Source of the DNA: Ascarosepion bandense
Lineage: Eukaryota > Mollusca > Cephalopoda > Sepiida > Sepiidae
DNA length: 64,000 nt
Assembly (NCBI GenBank): GCA_037127315.1
Contig: JBBBDQ010000310.1
Coordinates: 2,489,001 to 2,553,000, forward strand
Direction: 5' to 3'
Part shown: positions 25,675 to 37,984 of the stretch, piece by piece
Layout: the number at the start of each line of letters is the position of its first letter
Numbering within the stretch: position 1 is the first letter of the stretch
Program-made: the position numbers and the translations under genes
The notes under the pieces: model-generated
Told to the model about the DNA's origin: nothing
The model's input: the letters and a program-made list of their open reading frames with translations, nothing else
The model's database searches: none

Positions 25675-26404
25675 AGAAGAGATTTAATTAGATTTTCAGC
25701 AAGAAACAAAAACAGACCAAATTTAATATATTAGTTCCTCAGAATCTGTGGAAAAGAATGTGTCGATTCAACCGACTTGGTCAATATCTCGGACAACGGC
25801 AGCTATCACCAACCCCTCTTACAAGCTAGGAGGATCATCTTTCGTACAAAGAAGTTGGCCTTCGTACCACGGATCTGCACCCACATACCCGATCACAACA
25901 CAATATATTGTGATAATAAATTACTACTCTAAAGGTGAAGAAAACTTCGTTGATGTAATAAGTGAAGTAGTAGTCATCAAAAACTTTTGTGGTTTGGGGT
26001 AAACTTCTGATATATGACGTTATAAATCTGGATTTTTCCTCTTTAAACAGCTTTTCTTAATGACACGTCTATTTGAAATTGAATTAATCATTTGTTTATT
26101 AACTACTTATGTGTTTCCATATTTTTAACATTAATCAAATCGCTAATAATGAAAGGTTAAACAATGGTGAAAAATTTTAATTAATTCTAACAAAATGCGA
26201 ATATTTAAACGAGACACTTTTAATAATAAGCGATTTCAACCCCCTCAAAATCTTCTACACATATAATTTATCATTTCAAAGTTTGTTCAAAATTACAGTA
26301 ATAGGGCATATTAGATTAATTAATCTATAAAATGAGCTTGTTAATCATAACATTCTTTTAAAATAGACAATTTCTCAGTAAAAAGCCAAGTTAGTTAAAC
26401 AAGG
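25675..26404. other. Distal part of repeat B, then unassigned DNA
   Basis: 25675-25710 continues repeat B. An 84-codon forward frame at 25748-26002 has no recognised family. The rest is AT-rich. Confidence 0.4.
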
Positions 26405-26800
26405 AAAACAAAGGAAGAAAATATTTACACAATTTACATTATTCGGATTGTTGCCCTCATTTTTGTTGCATCAAGGGTACATGGTTCAGTGGGTAAAAGC
26501 GTTGGTTGAAGTAATTTAGTGTCTTGACCCAAAGAGTTGTGAGGATAACAAAAAATTGTGGAGTTCATTTAAAGGGAAATAACTGATGCTGATATATCTG
26601 GAAAAGACATGGAGCATAGAACTAGAACAATCTACTCTCGTGGACGAAATAACGGGTTTGGTTCGAAATTTTAATCACCTGAAGAAGGTCGGAGCGTTCA
26701 ACGGTACAAACGTTGTGAATCTGGCCACAAATATGAGAACAGTCCGAAAATGTAAACAGTGCAAATAATTACAACATCTTATCACAGAAATATGGACAGA
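26405..26800 (+). mobile_element. SINE family X, copy 3, with inverted tail upstream
   Basis: Box A TGGTTCAGTGG (26482-26492) is a perfect match to the Pol III consensus outside its variable positions; box B at about 26533-26546 is degraded. The body is followed by a hammerhead-like tail: CTGAAGA at 26679-26685 (fits CUGANGA), GGTCGGAGCGTTCAACGG, then CAAA in place of GAAA at 26707-26710. A forward tail runs to about 26800. Just before the head, 26410-26465 is the family's tail on the opposite strand (reverse complement of GAGGACAATAGTCCGAATAA), so the copy starts with an inverted tail piece. Confidence 0.75.
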
Positions 26801-28102
26801 AAAGGAAGAAAAATTGTTGCCCAATTCTTACAAACGAGAAAGGCTTTTTTTATTTCGAATTTCGAATTCCGATTTTGAAGGAGTATGCATAAAATGATTT
26901 TTCCAGTGATGAACAAAAATACATTTTCACTAACTGAGGTGGCTCAATTTTTACTGAGACGCATTACCCACTGCCTAAATGGGCTTGCATTCACCTCGTA
27001 AAGCTTCAGCAAGTATCCAAGAAAGTCAATAGGTTCATTTTCTATATGGAGATATTCAATTTCAGTTTCTTTTTTACATAGATTGTTACTCCTTTGAATG
27101 CTGAGTCATCACACGTACCGTAATATTCTTTTGTTTTTTACTGTTTGTATGCGAAATATACGGATGGAAATATATGAACACTAATATTATTTTTCAAATT
27201 GTTTCATTAGTCTTTTCAGTCCAATATTTTTATTAGTCAGTAAATTAAATACCTTTTATTTTTCCTGTTGTCTCCAGCATATCATTAAAAATGCACATCT
27301 TTCAATTTTCCAAACCCATTTCAATATCTGTTATATATTTTGAAGTATATACTGGTAAATAAATTTGTCGTTGATTTAAATAATATTATTGTTTTTAATA
27401 TTCTTATAAAACCATTTTTTCGTGCGTGCAATTGTAACATCAACAGATGAACAAATGAAAAAGAAATGGTATGAGGAGGAGAAATTTTATGACGTATGAT
27501 AGATGGTCCTGACTGTGGAACATCCAGTGAACATCGAGTTTATTACATTAACAACGCTTCCCGAGACTTGCTTTTGTTTTTCATCGTTCCACACAGATAC
27601 ATACTCGATGTGCAAACCTTCGTCATTATTAACAGAGAATTACCTCCCTGTGATGTGAAGGCTTGCGGTTTTTTAAAAACTAATAAACAATTAATGTCAT
27701 CAGCCGTGGATAATGTGCTTGACATGATCACTATTTACCCACTTCTGAATACACAGATATCCATATAATAGCATTTAAACATATAGCATGGAACTTTTTG
27801 ATTCTTAATCGTGATTTTAACACTTTTTAACTTCTTTATTATGAAATCATTATGTTTAAGTAAAAAAAAAATAATAATAAAGTAGCTACTATTTACAAAT
27901 TAAATATGTTGGAATTCTTTTGTAATTGACAAAGAAGTGTTGAAAAGTTCTCGTCTTTATCCACTTTTGAAAATCAGTATTTTGAGATTTGGGTCCTTTT
28001 GAGAATTGAGTCCAGCTGAGAGCGTTTCAATATCCCATATATTTTTTCAAATTATGAATATGTGAGTAATGAGGAAGTTCAAAAAAATAGAATCAAAATC
28101 GA
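26801..28102. other. Unassigned stretch
   Basis: A 90-codon forward frame at 27496-27768 has ordinary amino-acid composition but no start context, neighbour or similarity that would support a gene. Confidence 0.4.
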
Positions 28103-28113
28103 CTCTCTCTCTC

Positions 28114-28145
<32 letters not shown>
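28103..28145. repeat. (CT)n microsatellite
   Basis: CT repeat with one CG interruption. Confidence 0.9.
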
Positions 28146-28702
28146 ATACCGACTTTAAATTAATAGTCGATATAGTTGAAAGTACTTGAACAAAAACTAG
28201 ACAAACGTTCAACTTTGGTCAGTTTATCCACAGTACATCATCTGATTAGAAAACTGGATAAATTCATGACTGTGTTTGGCGTTTTTTCTGTAACTACAGA
28301 CCAAATGGGCTTTTTGATAAGTTTTTTTTTCTCATTTACAATCTCTCTTAAAACCTCTCAATTAGAAATAGCTACCACGTTTTCAGAAAGTGTAAAACGT
28401 CCTTCTATCTTGAGCAGTCTGTCATTTATCTTTGTTATTCCAGGAAACGGTATAATTTGCTTCGTAATCAATGTAATCAGTCTGTGACGTCAAGAATGTC
28501 TAACTTGAGACAGATTCAATTTAACCACATTGACTGACGTTCATTATACAAATTTCATGTTGATTTAGAAATAGTTGTAAAGATCAAAGCGAACAATAAA
28601 AACGGATATGGCGTAAAATCCGAGTAGAAAAATACAAGGCACATTCTGTGATTACCGACAAGAAAATCCAAGCCCACGGATTAATTTCTTACATTAAACA
28701 TA

Positions 28703-28703
<1 letters not shown>
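28146..28703. other. Unassigned stretch
   Basis: Begins with GTTGAAAGTACTTGAACAAA, which also occurs at about 6143 next to SINE copy 1, suggesting another dispersed repeat. A 103-codon frame at 28176-28487 resembles no family I know. Confidence 0.35.

Positions 28704-28756
<53 letters not shown>
28704..28756. repeat. (TA)n microsatellite
   Basis: About 26 TA units. 28930-29050 downstream has T-rich runs with two near-repeats of an ACTCTCACGT/CGCTCACGT block. Confidence 0.9.
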
Positions 28757-28760
<4 letters not shown>

Positions 28761-29427
28761 TAATTACTTAGTTTCTAGTCATAATAAGATTAGATCAGTG
28801 CACATTTGTATGAAAAAATGTTCAATGCAGTTAACTTTTGAATATTTTCCATTTGTAAACGAGTTATTAGGCGACCTAGGTTTCACCTATGAGTGATGTC
28901 TTCAGGCGATTTTCAATAACTGATTTTACCGTTTACCGTTTTTTTTTGTTTTTGTTTTTTTTAAGAACTCTCACGTAACGGTGTTTTTTTTTGTTTTGTT
29001 TTGTTTGTTTGTTTGTTTTTTTTGAACGCTCACGTGGCAAGGAAGTTTTTAATGCGCAATTTTTAAAACTGCAAGAAATTATGACGTTTTCATCCATGGT
29101 TGTATGAACCTAAGAGGTATTTTTTAGTATAGTTACACTTAGTCATAATTTCCGTTCTTTCATTCAATAGTTCATTTTTGTTTAAGAATAGCATAATCTC
29201 TATCTTTTCTTCCTGACAGTGTCTACATATTTTGCTACCGTTGTAAGGCTTGGCTGTTTTTACTATACTCCATCTCATGTCTGGGTCTTTTCCATATTTT
29301 GATTTTAATTTCCACACGAGGCTACCCAATTTTGTATAGTTTTTTAAGTTTTTTTTTATTTTGAACCACCTGCTCTTAAATATAAGCATATATATGTATG
29401 TATGTGTGTATGTACACATATATACCG

Positions 29428-29428
<1 letters not shown>

Positions 29429-29484
<56 letters not shown>
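29429..29484. repeat. (GATA)n microsatellite
   Basis: Fourteen GATA units. A (TATC)n tract of similar length lies at 47958-48012. Confidence 0.95.
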
Positions 29485-29485
<1 letters not shown>

Positions 29486-29827
29486 CGTGTAGTTAAATAA
29501 GAGTTAAGACCATTGGTAACATGATTAATGAATAATACGAGATTTAACATTACATTTCATACTTAATATTACATTTTATTTCACTCCAATACTTCGATAG
29601 TTTGTATAAGTTAAAGTTTGTAAGCAGTGCCGATTCGTCTGAAACGGGGCCGTACATTCTCGTCTGCGATATCTGAGGCTCTCGATCACTTATCTGATAT
29701 GAATATTTAGATATTCATTTGTTCAACGGATTTTCTTACGAGGACATATAACAATGGTCAACAAAAACATTTCTTTGGGATGGTGTCGAGACACCAAATA
29801 TTTTCTTAGCCAATTTGAGAGCGTTGA

Positions 29828-31143
29828 ATCTGAAAATGACCTTACTTTTTTTGATTAGCTACCATTTTTGTTGTACAGAAATGCCTTATTTTTTAACAAA
29901 ATTTTTTTATTTGCTTTCTGTATATACGACTCTGGCCGATGGCAATATTTCTCAAAATAAAATCGTAGAAACCTTTTAATTCGTATTTAAATCAACAAAT
30001 ATTGGTCCACTTGTTGAGAAATACAATTTTTTAATAACAATCAGACATTAAGCCTTTAAAAATAGCACGATTAAATATACCAAGATAAAGTATTTTCATC
30101 AAATCATTTAATAAACTAACAGTAAAAATTTAAAAAAACTTCGTAAACATAAGAACTATGGTAAAAATGTTCTCTTTCTTGAATGTATGCCATGTTCAAT
30201 GTTATTTAAGTCCCTTTTGATACTCCAGCAATAGTCAGCGACCATTCGTTTGTCCAACCGTCTCTGGTAGTGGTTTTACATAGTTTTGATATATTGATGG
30301 AATCGTTCTCCTTGCTTATCACTCACATCACAGCATTATCCGAAAATTTATCTAGATAACTATGTAAAATATGAACCTTAATCCTCATATTAGCGCCAGT
30401 GTCTTGTAGATTTTCAACAGCTTTTCCACTAACTCCTTGTAGTTTTCGGTCTGGGGATTGCCTAAGAATTATTTCACCACGCGAACAATGTCCAAACGCG
30501 TAATTCTAAGTCATTCATTGAATTAACAAATTCGTTAACCACAATGAGTTCCCAGACATCACATATTCGTATAAATATCTACTCCGGCAAATCTCAAACT
30601 GGAAACACTACCTAATTTGAACGCATTCGAAAAGCAGTTTCAAAACAGAGAGAGATTTCAAAACAACAGGATGATTTCAAAACAGCGGGAGATTCTAAAT
30701 TAACGACACAAACGGCGCTTTGGTGATTTCAGGTCAGGGTGTGAAAACAAAAAACTCTTAATGTGCTCGATTTCTTTCCGTAGTGAGGTGATAAAGTAAT
30801 GAGTTAGGTTTTAAGTTTTCACTTTTTTATGTCACCTTAATTATCAGGTTTACTGACAGTTTATCAGTTAATTTGAATTTTGGCAATAAATTTGAAAAAT
30901 TCGATACTTCATTTTTAAACGTTTTGACTCAATAAGACTTTTTTTCTTATAAAAAATAGTTTATTTCATGTGGCTGACATGAATTTCTCGGCCTACCCAG
31001 AAATTGATGGGTTTCTACGAGAGTTATTAACTAAATGTTAAAATCAGCTACGATCGTAAGTTAAACTTTTTTTCCCAAAGATTAGCATTTTCAGTACGCA
31101 AAAATGGTTACTAAATGGTTAGAAATCTAAGGTCATTTTCAGA
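29828..31143 (-). mobile_element. Inverted-repeat element carrying a relic ORF
   Basis: Left end (forward) CTGAAAATGACCTTA ... GATTAGCTACCATTTTTGTTG matches the reverse complement of the right end, CTGAAAATGACCTTAGATTT ... GTAACCATTTTTGCG, giving imperfect terminal inverted repeats of about 60 bp around 1.3 kb. The interior carries, on the reverse strand, the relic ORF described separately. The structure suggests a cut-and-paste DNA transposon, or an ORF captured by one. Confidence 0.55.
30160..30570 (-). pseudogene. Relic of a multicopy ORF (GERFHQ...ADYCW family)
   Basis: Reverse-strand translation, with a few stops and frame changes, gives in order: NEFVNSMNDLELRVWTLF, then LGNPQTENYKELVE, GANMRIKVHILHSYLDKF, DVSDKQGERFHQYIKTM, and HYQRRLDKRMVADYCWSIKR followed by DLNNIEHGIHSRKRTF. 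I recall this order of motifs (KIHFLHSHL, GERFHQDI, MADYCW-LKRD) from an uncharacterised protein family present in very many copies in arthropod and mollusc genomes, apparently transposon-linked. Its biochemical role is unknown to me. The start is not visible; at least three disruptions make it a pseudogene. Assignment rests on motif recall without a search. Confidence 0.7.
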
Positions 31144-31864
31144 ATCAACACCATCAATTTTGCAAAAAACGTCCTTTATTTCTTGGCACCAAAAATCGTG
31201 TTGAACAGTGTAATAGGTGCAGATAGAACCATAAAAATTCGCTTCGAGATGTCACCACTGACACCGGGTGAATAACGATCAACCTATCTTTCATGCTTCT
31301 TTCGGCTTCTTTCATGCTCTGGTGGAAAATTGAGTGCAATATCTCTTCCGGTGGTCTTGTGTGAGACCAATGCTTCATGTATGTGTGTGTGCGTGCGCTC
31401 GCGTGTATGTGTGTGTGTGTGTGTGTCTGTGTGTGTGTGGATGCAATGATTTATTACAGTGTCTGAAATCTGGGAATAATACAGGGTAAAATTAAAACTG
31501 AAATCTAAAATGGATGAAAATCAGAATGAGATAAAAAGAATAATTTCTTATTAGCAAATCAAACAATAAGTGAAATTATTTTTCCAATATATGAGCGACT
31601 ATAATCATTGCAATTTTGTAATATCTCATAAAGACTTTGAGTAGCATTTTGATATTCTTTCAGTGTTATATAACCAGCTTCTTTATCAATGAAATTATTT
31701 AAATCCAGAAGTTTTAAACCTAATTCTTAAAACTGTCAAAAAAAATTATAATGTTATATCAGGGTACCTTGCTGCACAGATATGTCAGACCTCTTTTTAA
31801 ACGATCGATTTGTTAATTTTCAATTCATAACTATCCAATGATACGTGAGCAATGTGAAAGTGCA
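31144..31864. repeat. Unassigned DNA with GT-rich microsatellite
   Basis: A degenerate (GT)n tract lies at about 31380-31440. No gene recognised. Confidence 0.5.
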
Positions 31865-31950
31865 CCGTCCATTATTTTTTAATCGCTTTAATCCAAGTAA
31901 GGCATGACTGCCACTGGTGCACGGATGGCTACAGCGAGAGAAAAGAAAGA
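31865..31950 (-). mobile_element. Jockey-like LINE 3'-end fragment
   Basis: The reverse strand reads GTGCACCAGTGGCAGTCATG, then CCTTACTTGG and a GCGATT terminus, the same 3'-UTR end as copies 1 and 2 (GCGCACTAGTG ... TTACTTGGGGTGAAACGATT). Only the last 85 bp or so is clear. Confidence 0.7.
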
Positions 31951-31957
31951 AAAATAG

Positions 31958-32306
31958 CAAAGTAGAGGGGTTGCCGAAGAAAAGATAAGAGAGAGTTTAG
32001 AATTAAGGAGACAGAAGATGACAACTGACGTTGCATTGAAACTTTTGAAGATTGTAGCTATTAGGGAAGCAAGTATACTGAAGGGGGGGTTCGCAGTCGG
32101 GAAGTGAGAAAAAAGAAGCTGAAAGAGTAGAAGTGTCGGTTACATTTGACTATTTTAACGGTAAAAGAGTGAAACCTAACCGCCAAACTTGTAGCACGTG
32201 TAAACTCATGTGGTCGGGGCAACAAGATGAAGTATGTGAGAGCACAATCTGTAAAAATATTTATAGAAAAGACGGAGGGAAGCTACTCTCGTCGGTGAGA
32301 AAGTGA
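31958..32306 (+). pseudogene. Candidate coding remnant with Cys cluster
   Basis: Two adjacent forward frames look continuous if one base is changed in a run of seven G at 32083-32089. The first (31958-32088) is charged and helix-like (AEEKIRESLELRRQKM, DVALKLLKIVAIREAS). The second (32082-32306) contains VTFDYFNGKR and a spaced Cys set, C-S-T-C followed 14 residues later by a Cys and then a fourth Cys, ending at TGA 32304-32306. The Cys spacing could bind zinc. I recognise no family; chance cannot be excluded. Confidence 0.3.
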
Positions 32307-34089
32307 CTGCTAAAAACTTGTTGCTTCCAATACCCTTAAGGAGAATTATGGTATAAAAAATGTTTCAACAAGTTCAAATAAATTTTCTCGACAATGAAAT
32401 CTATGTAAACTCTTGCTGATAACAAACCCAGGCAGATAATAATTTGAGGATTTGCCAGATTGACATGTGTAAAAAGAAACAAAGAATACCCAGCGCAAAA
32501 TCAATCTGTCTCATTTTACTGATAGATACGGTAAAGACAGGGCGTGTCGCATTTTTTTTCTGAAGACTTCTTCTTCTCTAGCAAACGTGTCGGATTTTAC
32601 GCAACACAGCTGAAAATGCTCCTAGCTGAAAACGACCAAATAAAAGAAAATATTTTCTCAAATGTAATTTTTTCAACATTTTTACAAAACACACACGCAC
32701 ATGCATGCGCGCACATTTTACAACACACACAAACATCCATACGATGCAAATATTTAAAATTTTCTTATTTATACTAAATTATTATTTATATATCATTTAT
32801 ATATTTACATATCATTTAGAACCTTAACTATGAAATCTTTAAAAATAATATTTTTTAAGTTCTTTTTTATTAAGCAAAATAATTTAAATGCAACAAAATT
32901 GCAAAATTTAACAAGACGTGACTAAACGACTGTCACAAATTAACAAGATGTAAATAAACATAAAAAAACAATGAGTTTTTTATCATGGTTCATCTATTAA
33001 CATAACATTTGTAAAGTTAAAAGTTGAAAGCAAATTTTAATTATTGGCCTCTTGTTATTGTCACTTGAATGAAGACAAACAACAAATACGAAGGAATTCG
33101 CTTCGACTGATATGATGAACAAACACTTTGTGCAATCAGAAATGTGTATGACCGATATAATAATGTCAAATTGTTAAGATTCTTCGATTATTGTTAGAAA
33201 GAAGAAATCAAAGATACAAAAGTGAAAAATTACAATCTTTCTTCAGTACTCACACGGAGAAAAGCGAACATTGATATTTATTTTATATAACAAATTTCGT
33301 TACTTGTTAAAGTATCTAAAGCAATTCAGTAATAAATATTAAAAACAAAGCATTATACGGTGAAACTTTACGATCAAAATTCAGCTAATAAGTACATGTC
33401 ATGCTAGAATAACTACATGTCTGTTAATAACTACATGTCATGCTATATTGTATGCACGTATGAGCCACCCTCATACGTGCATACGATATAAGTAAAAACA
33501 GTAGAAAGTTAAAATATGAATGAAATACTGATGAATATTAAAAAATCTCCAAGAGTCCATGTTGTTTTGTGAAATGATAAAATAATTTATTCCGGTAGAG
33601 GAAATATTGTGTTAATTAAATAGATTTATTTCGCCTATATATTTTGAATTTATTTATAAAACAATATTATCAATATTGATATAACGTGAAACTATATTTT
33701 GCTTGTATATAAGTGTATCACGAAAATCATATCGGCATCGATTGGTTAATGGTAATTGCATTATGAAACCTTTGGCTTAAATAATAACATCTAGCTGTGT
33801 AGAGGGAGAAGTTTCTTAGAATGCGTTAAACAATAACACATTAAATCTCGTAAAATTTACTATGTGCACATTACTTACGTACGCACTGATTACCAGTCGT
33901 AAAACGTAGTAATTTATTTTTGTTAAACTAGATAAAACTCTTAAAAATATCAGTGTTTTCCAGAATACGCATAAACTCCCAAACCTCTCTTTCTCTAACA
34001 CTCTGCACCAATTTTGTGAAATCATTCTTCTAGGAACACTCTGAAGACATCTTAGCTCTCTGAGAAATGAATCAATCATTTCCACTGAA
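32307..34089. other. Unassigned AT-rich stretch
   Basis: Contains the 21-bp inverted repeat at 33444-33490 described separately and a short direct repeat of AACTACATGTC at about 33410-33440. No gene recognised. Confidence 0.4.
33444..33490. repeat. 21-bp hairpin-forming inverted repeat
   Basis: Left arm 33444-33464 and right arm 33470-33490 pair with a single G-T mismatch around a 5-nt loop (CCACC). The core of the arm is GTATGCACGTATGAG. Confidence 0.85.
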
Positions 34090-36745
34090 TTATCTGTTCC
34101 TGACTATTTTCCTCTCTTTCGAAAGAACTCAAATACCCACGAGTCTGGCCTTGGTGTCTATATTCAGGAACATCTTCCAGTGGCAAGAGGATTCTCTCTT
34201 GAATTTCTGAACTCTTCTTACATGTGTCTCCAACTTTCAATACTAAACTCAGTCAATTATCTCTTCTTTCTTTTATCATTCCTCTTCCTCTCATGTTGCG
34301 TGATAGATAGAATTTTCGATAGTATAGATAAGACCCTCTCTCTACAGTAGTCTCTAAATATATTTGTTCTCGGCAACTTCAATGCCACCATGTCAGCTTA
34401 AGCACTGCAATGCAACTGACCTCCCTGACATTCGGACCTTGAACTTCCCAATTGCTCAATTTTTTATTCAAATAGCAGACCTCACTACACGTTTCTCCAG
34501 TAATTCTGACGATCATGCTTCTCTACTTGATCTCTTTCTTAACTCCACCCCGGATTGATGTAGTCCTTTTGGCAACTCTAATCATGCAGTAGTATCTAGA
34601 TATTTATTTCCGCTTTCCCATAAGTCACAAACATCCTATTAACAGAATATCTTTCTATTTTCAACGCACTGATTTTGACTCGTTTCGTTACTTTCATCGC
34701 GGTGTTCAATGAAATTATATTCTTATTCATCCTGTTCAGAAATGTGCCACAGAGGTCTTTTTCTGGGTGAAATCGAGCATTGAATCTTTCAAACCAACAC
34801 GAAAACACTAAGTGAAACCGCAATAATCTCCTTGTTTCTCATCTGCCTGAACAGTCGCTATAGCCCACAGCAATCACTTATTCCAGCTATACTCGAGTGA
34901 CAGGTCTGATAGTAATAGACGTATCTTTGTCATTGCTTGTAGTGAGTACAAGCGTGTCCTAAAAAAGGGTTGTTAATCGCTGATAGAATTGGACACCAAA
35001 AGTTTGTTTCTAGAGATTATTGTGATTCTGCAAGAGTATGGTGAACGATAGAAAATCCCCAGTCTCACCTTTTTTCAGTCAATTTGAAGTTCTCTTCCGA
35101 CTCTACACTCGTCACATCTGGGGTACTTTTACCAGATTTTCCCTATTTAAAATACTCTGCTGTGTAATATTTACATAACCGCTTCACAGGTTTCTCCTAT
35201 CATTTCTAAATTAGATCCCCAACAATACAAGCGGATGTGATGATGTTCTTGCAATGGTCCTAAAGAAATATGCTCCTGGACTGGCTCCTGTTTTCTCCAA
35301 ACTTTGCAGAAAATACCTCATTGCTTCTTGCCTTCCAGCTTGTTGGAATAACTTATTTGTAGTTCCTGTTTTTAAGAACTCTACAAAATCCTCAAATTAT
35401 CACCATATTAGTATCTTAATTATTCTCATCATATTAGTATCTTAGTTATTTTTTGCAATCTACTCATGACTCTAATCAATGCTGAATAGTTTAAACAACT
35501 TACTTCATACGGCCTCTTTTCAGACAAACAATGGTTTTCCTTTCACCACATCTACCACCGACGTGTTGACGACCACCACTGAATGTGTTTATCAGATGAT
35601 CTTTAGATAAGAATGACAAATCTCGAGTTGTGGTTCTAGATATCTCAAAGGCTTTTGACAGGGTTTAGTATACTGCCATTTTCGGAAAGCTCAATGGCTA
35701 CGGTGTCACAAGACGAATATTTAGCTTCATCCAATTGTTCCTAAGAAATGCTGTGGTAAACGTTGTGTTGAACAGGCATGCTTCCAGATCATTTCATACT
35801 AACTCCCATATGATTCTATCCATGGACCTACGTTGTTTCTGATTTCCTCAAGGATCTCCCTGGTGTCACCAGTTCCCAACTAAGTATTTCTGCAGATGGC
35901 ATAATTATTTACTCCTGTTTTAGTAGAAAATCCAACAGACACCACAAAGTAAACCTGGCAACTGCCCTAGAAAATGACCTTCAATCAGTGGTTAACTGAG
36001 GCAAGAAATTTCTTATAAATTGTAATGCCTCCAAACAAATCTGCTTTCATTTAATCATCACAAAGAACCTTTTCTAATAATCGTCAGAATGGCTGATGAT
36101 AATCTCCAGGAAAAGAAATATTTCGCATTCATATTTTTCCCTGACATGAAGTGGGGCGACTTTATTGAATCATTTGCTACTCCTACGAATGTTGGGTCAC
36201 TATGTTGTAGAAGAATTCTTTCTAGTCAGAATCCCTATTTCACATTTATAAATTCTTCCGTGTATTGCCACATCTGATATGGTTCTCCTGCTGTATATCT
36301 CCAGGCTCTTGACTTAAATTCTAATAAAAGTCTGTAGTGTGATCAATCCTGATCAGGCATCTCGACCTCAGTCACTTTCTCACCAATGTAACGTAGCTTA
36401 TCTCTGTCTTTTCTTGAAATATTTTCCAACAGTTCTGATGTGTTTTTTACATAGTACCCCGACTACATGAATTTAATCGTGCTACTCGATTGGAAACCAG
36501 GTGTCACTGTTTTCTTGTTGAACTACCTATATGCAACCGTCACTTCTACTCTACCTGTTTCTTTTCTCGTACTTCTTTCGATGTTTTTGCTTCCCTGATA
36601 ACTACAATTTTCAAAAATTTAAATGCGACGTCAATCACCATCTTCTGTTTTCTTGAACATTGTTTATTTAATATCATTTCCTCAATTCTCTTGACTAAAA
36701 TCTTTTCATTCTCTTTCATTCACTACAAACGATTAAGAAAAGAAA
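34090..36745 (+). mobile_element. Jockey/CR1-like LINE copy 3
   Basis: Spans the same ORF2 regions as copy 2 but is more decayed. The endonuclease remnants occupy 34090-34600 and end with a SNHAVVS phrase at about 34578 (equivalent to SDHAMVSV). RT remnants: VLKKYAPGLAPVFSKLC at 35254 onward, VVPVFKN, VVLDISKAFDRV near 35625-35660 (motif A), NRHASRSFHTN near 35775, and SADGIIIYS-like motif C near 35890 in which the Asp pair is damaged. The C-terminal region follows: FPDMKWGDFIES near 36140 and FINSSVYCHI near 36245. Several stops per 100 codons; not functional. Confidence 0.85.
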
Positions 36746-37980
36746 AGTAAAAGCACTTATCACCTCTAAAGTTAAATGCAGGAATCAATTTATTTATCCA
36801 TATGTTATGCTAATGACTGTTTTGAATTAAAAATGCACCAAGGTCTTCTATTTATGATTTGATACCGGAATAAGAATCCAAACGCACTCTAGTCGCAAAA
36901 CTCGTTAATTCATACCGTGTCCAAACATTTCGCTTCAAATGATGCAGAAGAAATATTCTTGTTGCAATTATAAGGAAAATTTAATTTCAATAACACAATA
37001 TAAACCATTTGCAATTATAAATGATATCGGCTTCACTTGTAAATGTATTAACATAATGAGAAATTTAGTTGATATTTCAGTCTTAGAATCATATATGACC
37101 CCAGGGTCAGCATCTAGTTATGGCCTGATTAGAAACACTGCGGAAGAGATCCAAGAAATTATTGAAAAGGACTTTTATCTTCTGTAGCTTCAACCATCAG
37201 CGGAAAGTAGAAACAGTCGATAGATTGATGGTGGCACAAGATCTATCAGACAGCTTCCCTCGCCGAATTAAACCGAAGAAAAGAGGTAACTGTGTGAGGC
37301 AGGAATGTTTACCGGTTGCCAAAGCCTCTTGTTGTGGATAAGCATGCGCTTCCAGTTTAAGCCACAAAAATCAAAATGGGAGTTTCCAACAGATGTGAAA
37401 AACCAAAATATTCGTTTATCTACACAAGCTATGGCTGTATTTGTTCCTTCTGAAGTCTATGATATTAAATTTATCAATTTCAAGAATATAAAATTATCTG
37501 ATAAATGCACTTCTTTGGGTTTTATAAGAAAATAATATTTATAATGTTTACTAATGAAACGATAAACAAATGCCTCAAATCAAAGGAAGATAATATAATT
37601 ATTTTACAGTATATATTAAATTTGAAAAAGATAAATGCTACGTAATACATTAAAAGTGAAAGTGAGAGAACTCAATATTTTGACGTCGAGCTATCCTGAT
37701 GCATGACAACATTGTAACGCTAATAGAGATTAACGAATAGCATTAGAAATGGTTTATAATACCATCACGATATGCGCGGAATCTTTCAGATGAACGGGTG
37801 GCAATTGGTGAGTATCATAGAGTGTTATGGGAATGATATATTTATTACCACTGGATGATGTAATTATGGCCTAGCCTTGAAACTACCTTACCTGACATAC
37901 ATCATTTGTAAAATGACGCATTTTACAATTAGTAATTACTTTAGGTACTACCACTGATTCGCTAAAAAGTAGCATACTAT
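36746..37980. other. Unassigned stretch
   Basis: Two forward frames (36939-37187, 82 codons; 37305-37535, 76 codons) have ordinary composition but no recognised similarity. Confidence 0.4.
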
Positions 37981-37984
37981 CATG

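Noticed and set aside
27496..27768. 90-codon forward frame as a host exon
   Set aside because: Composition is normal, but there is no recognised family, splice-site pair or neighbouring exon to support it.
28648..28896. Frames containing long Tyr-Ile repeats (also at 45.1, 46.9 and 60.5 kb)
   Set aside because: They are translations of (TA)n microsatellites.
29429..29484. CRISPR-like regular repeat arrays
   Set aside because: All regular arrays here are simple microsatellites or minisatellites without unique spacers, in a eukaryotic context.
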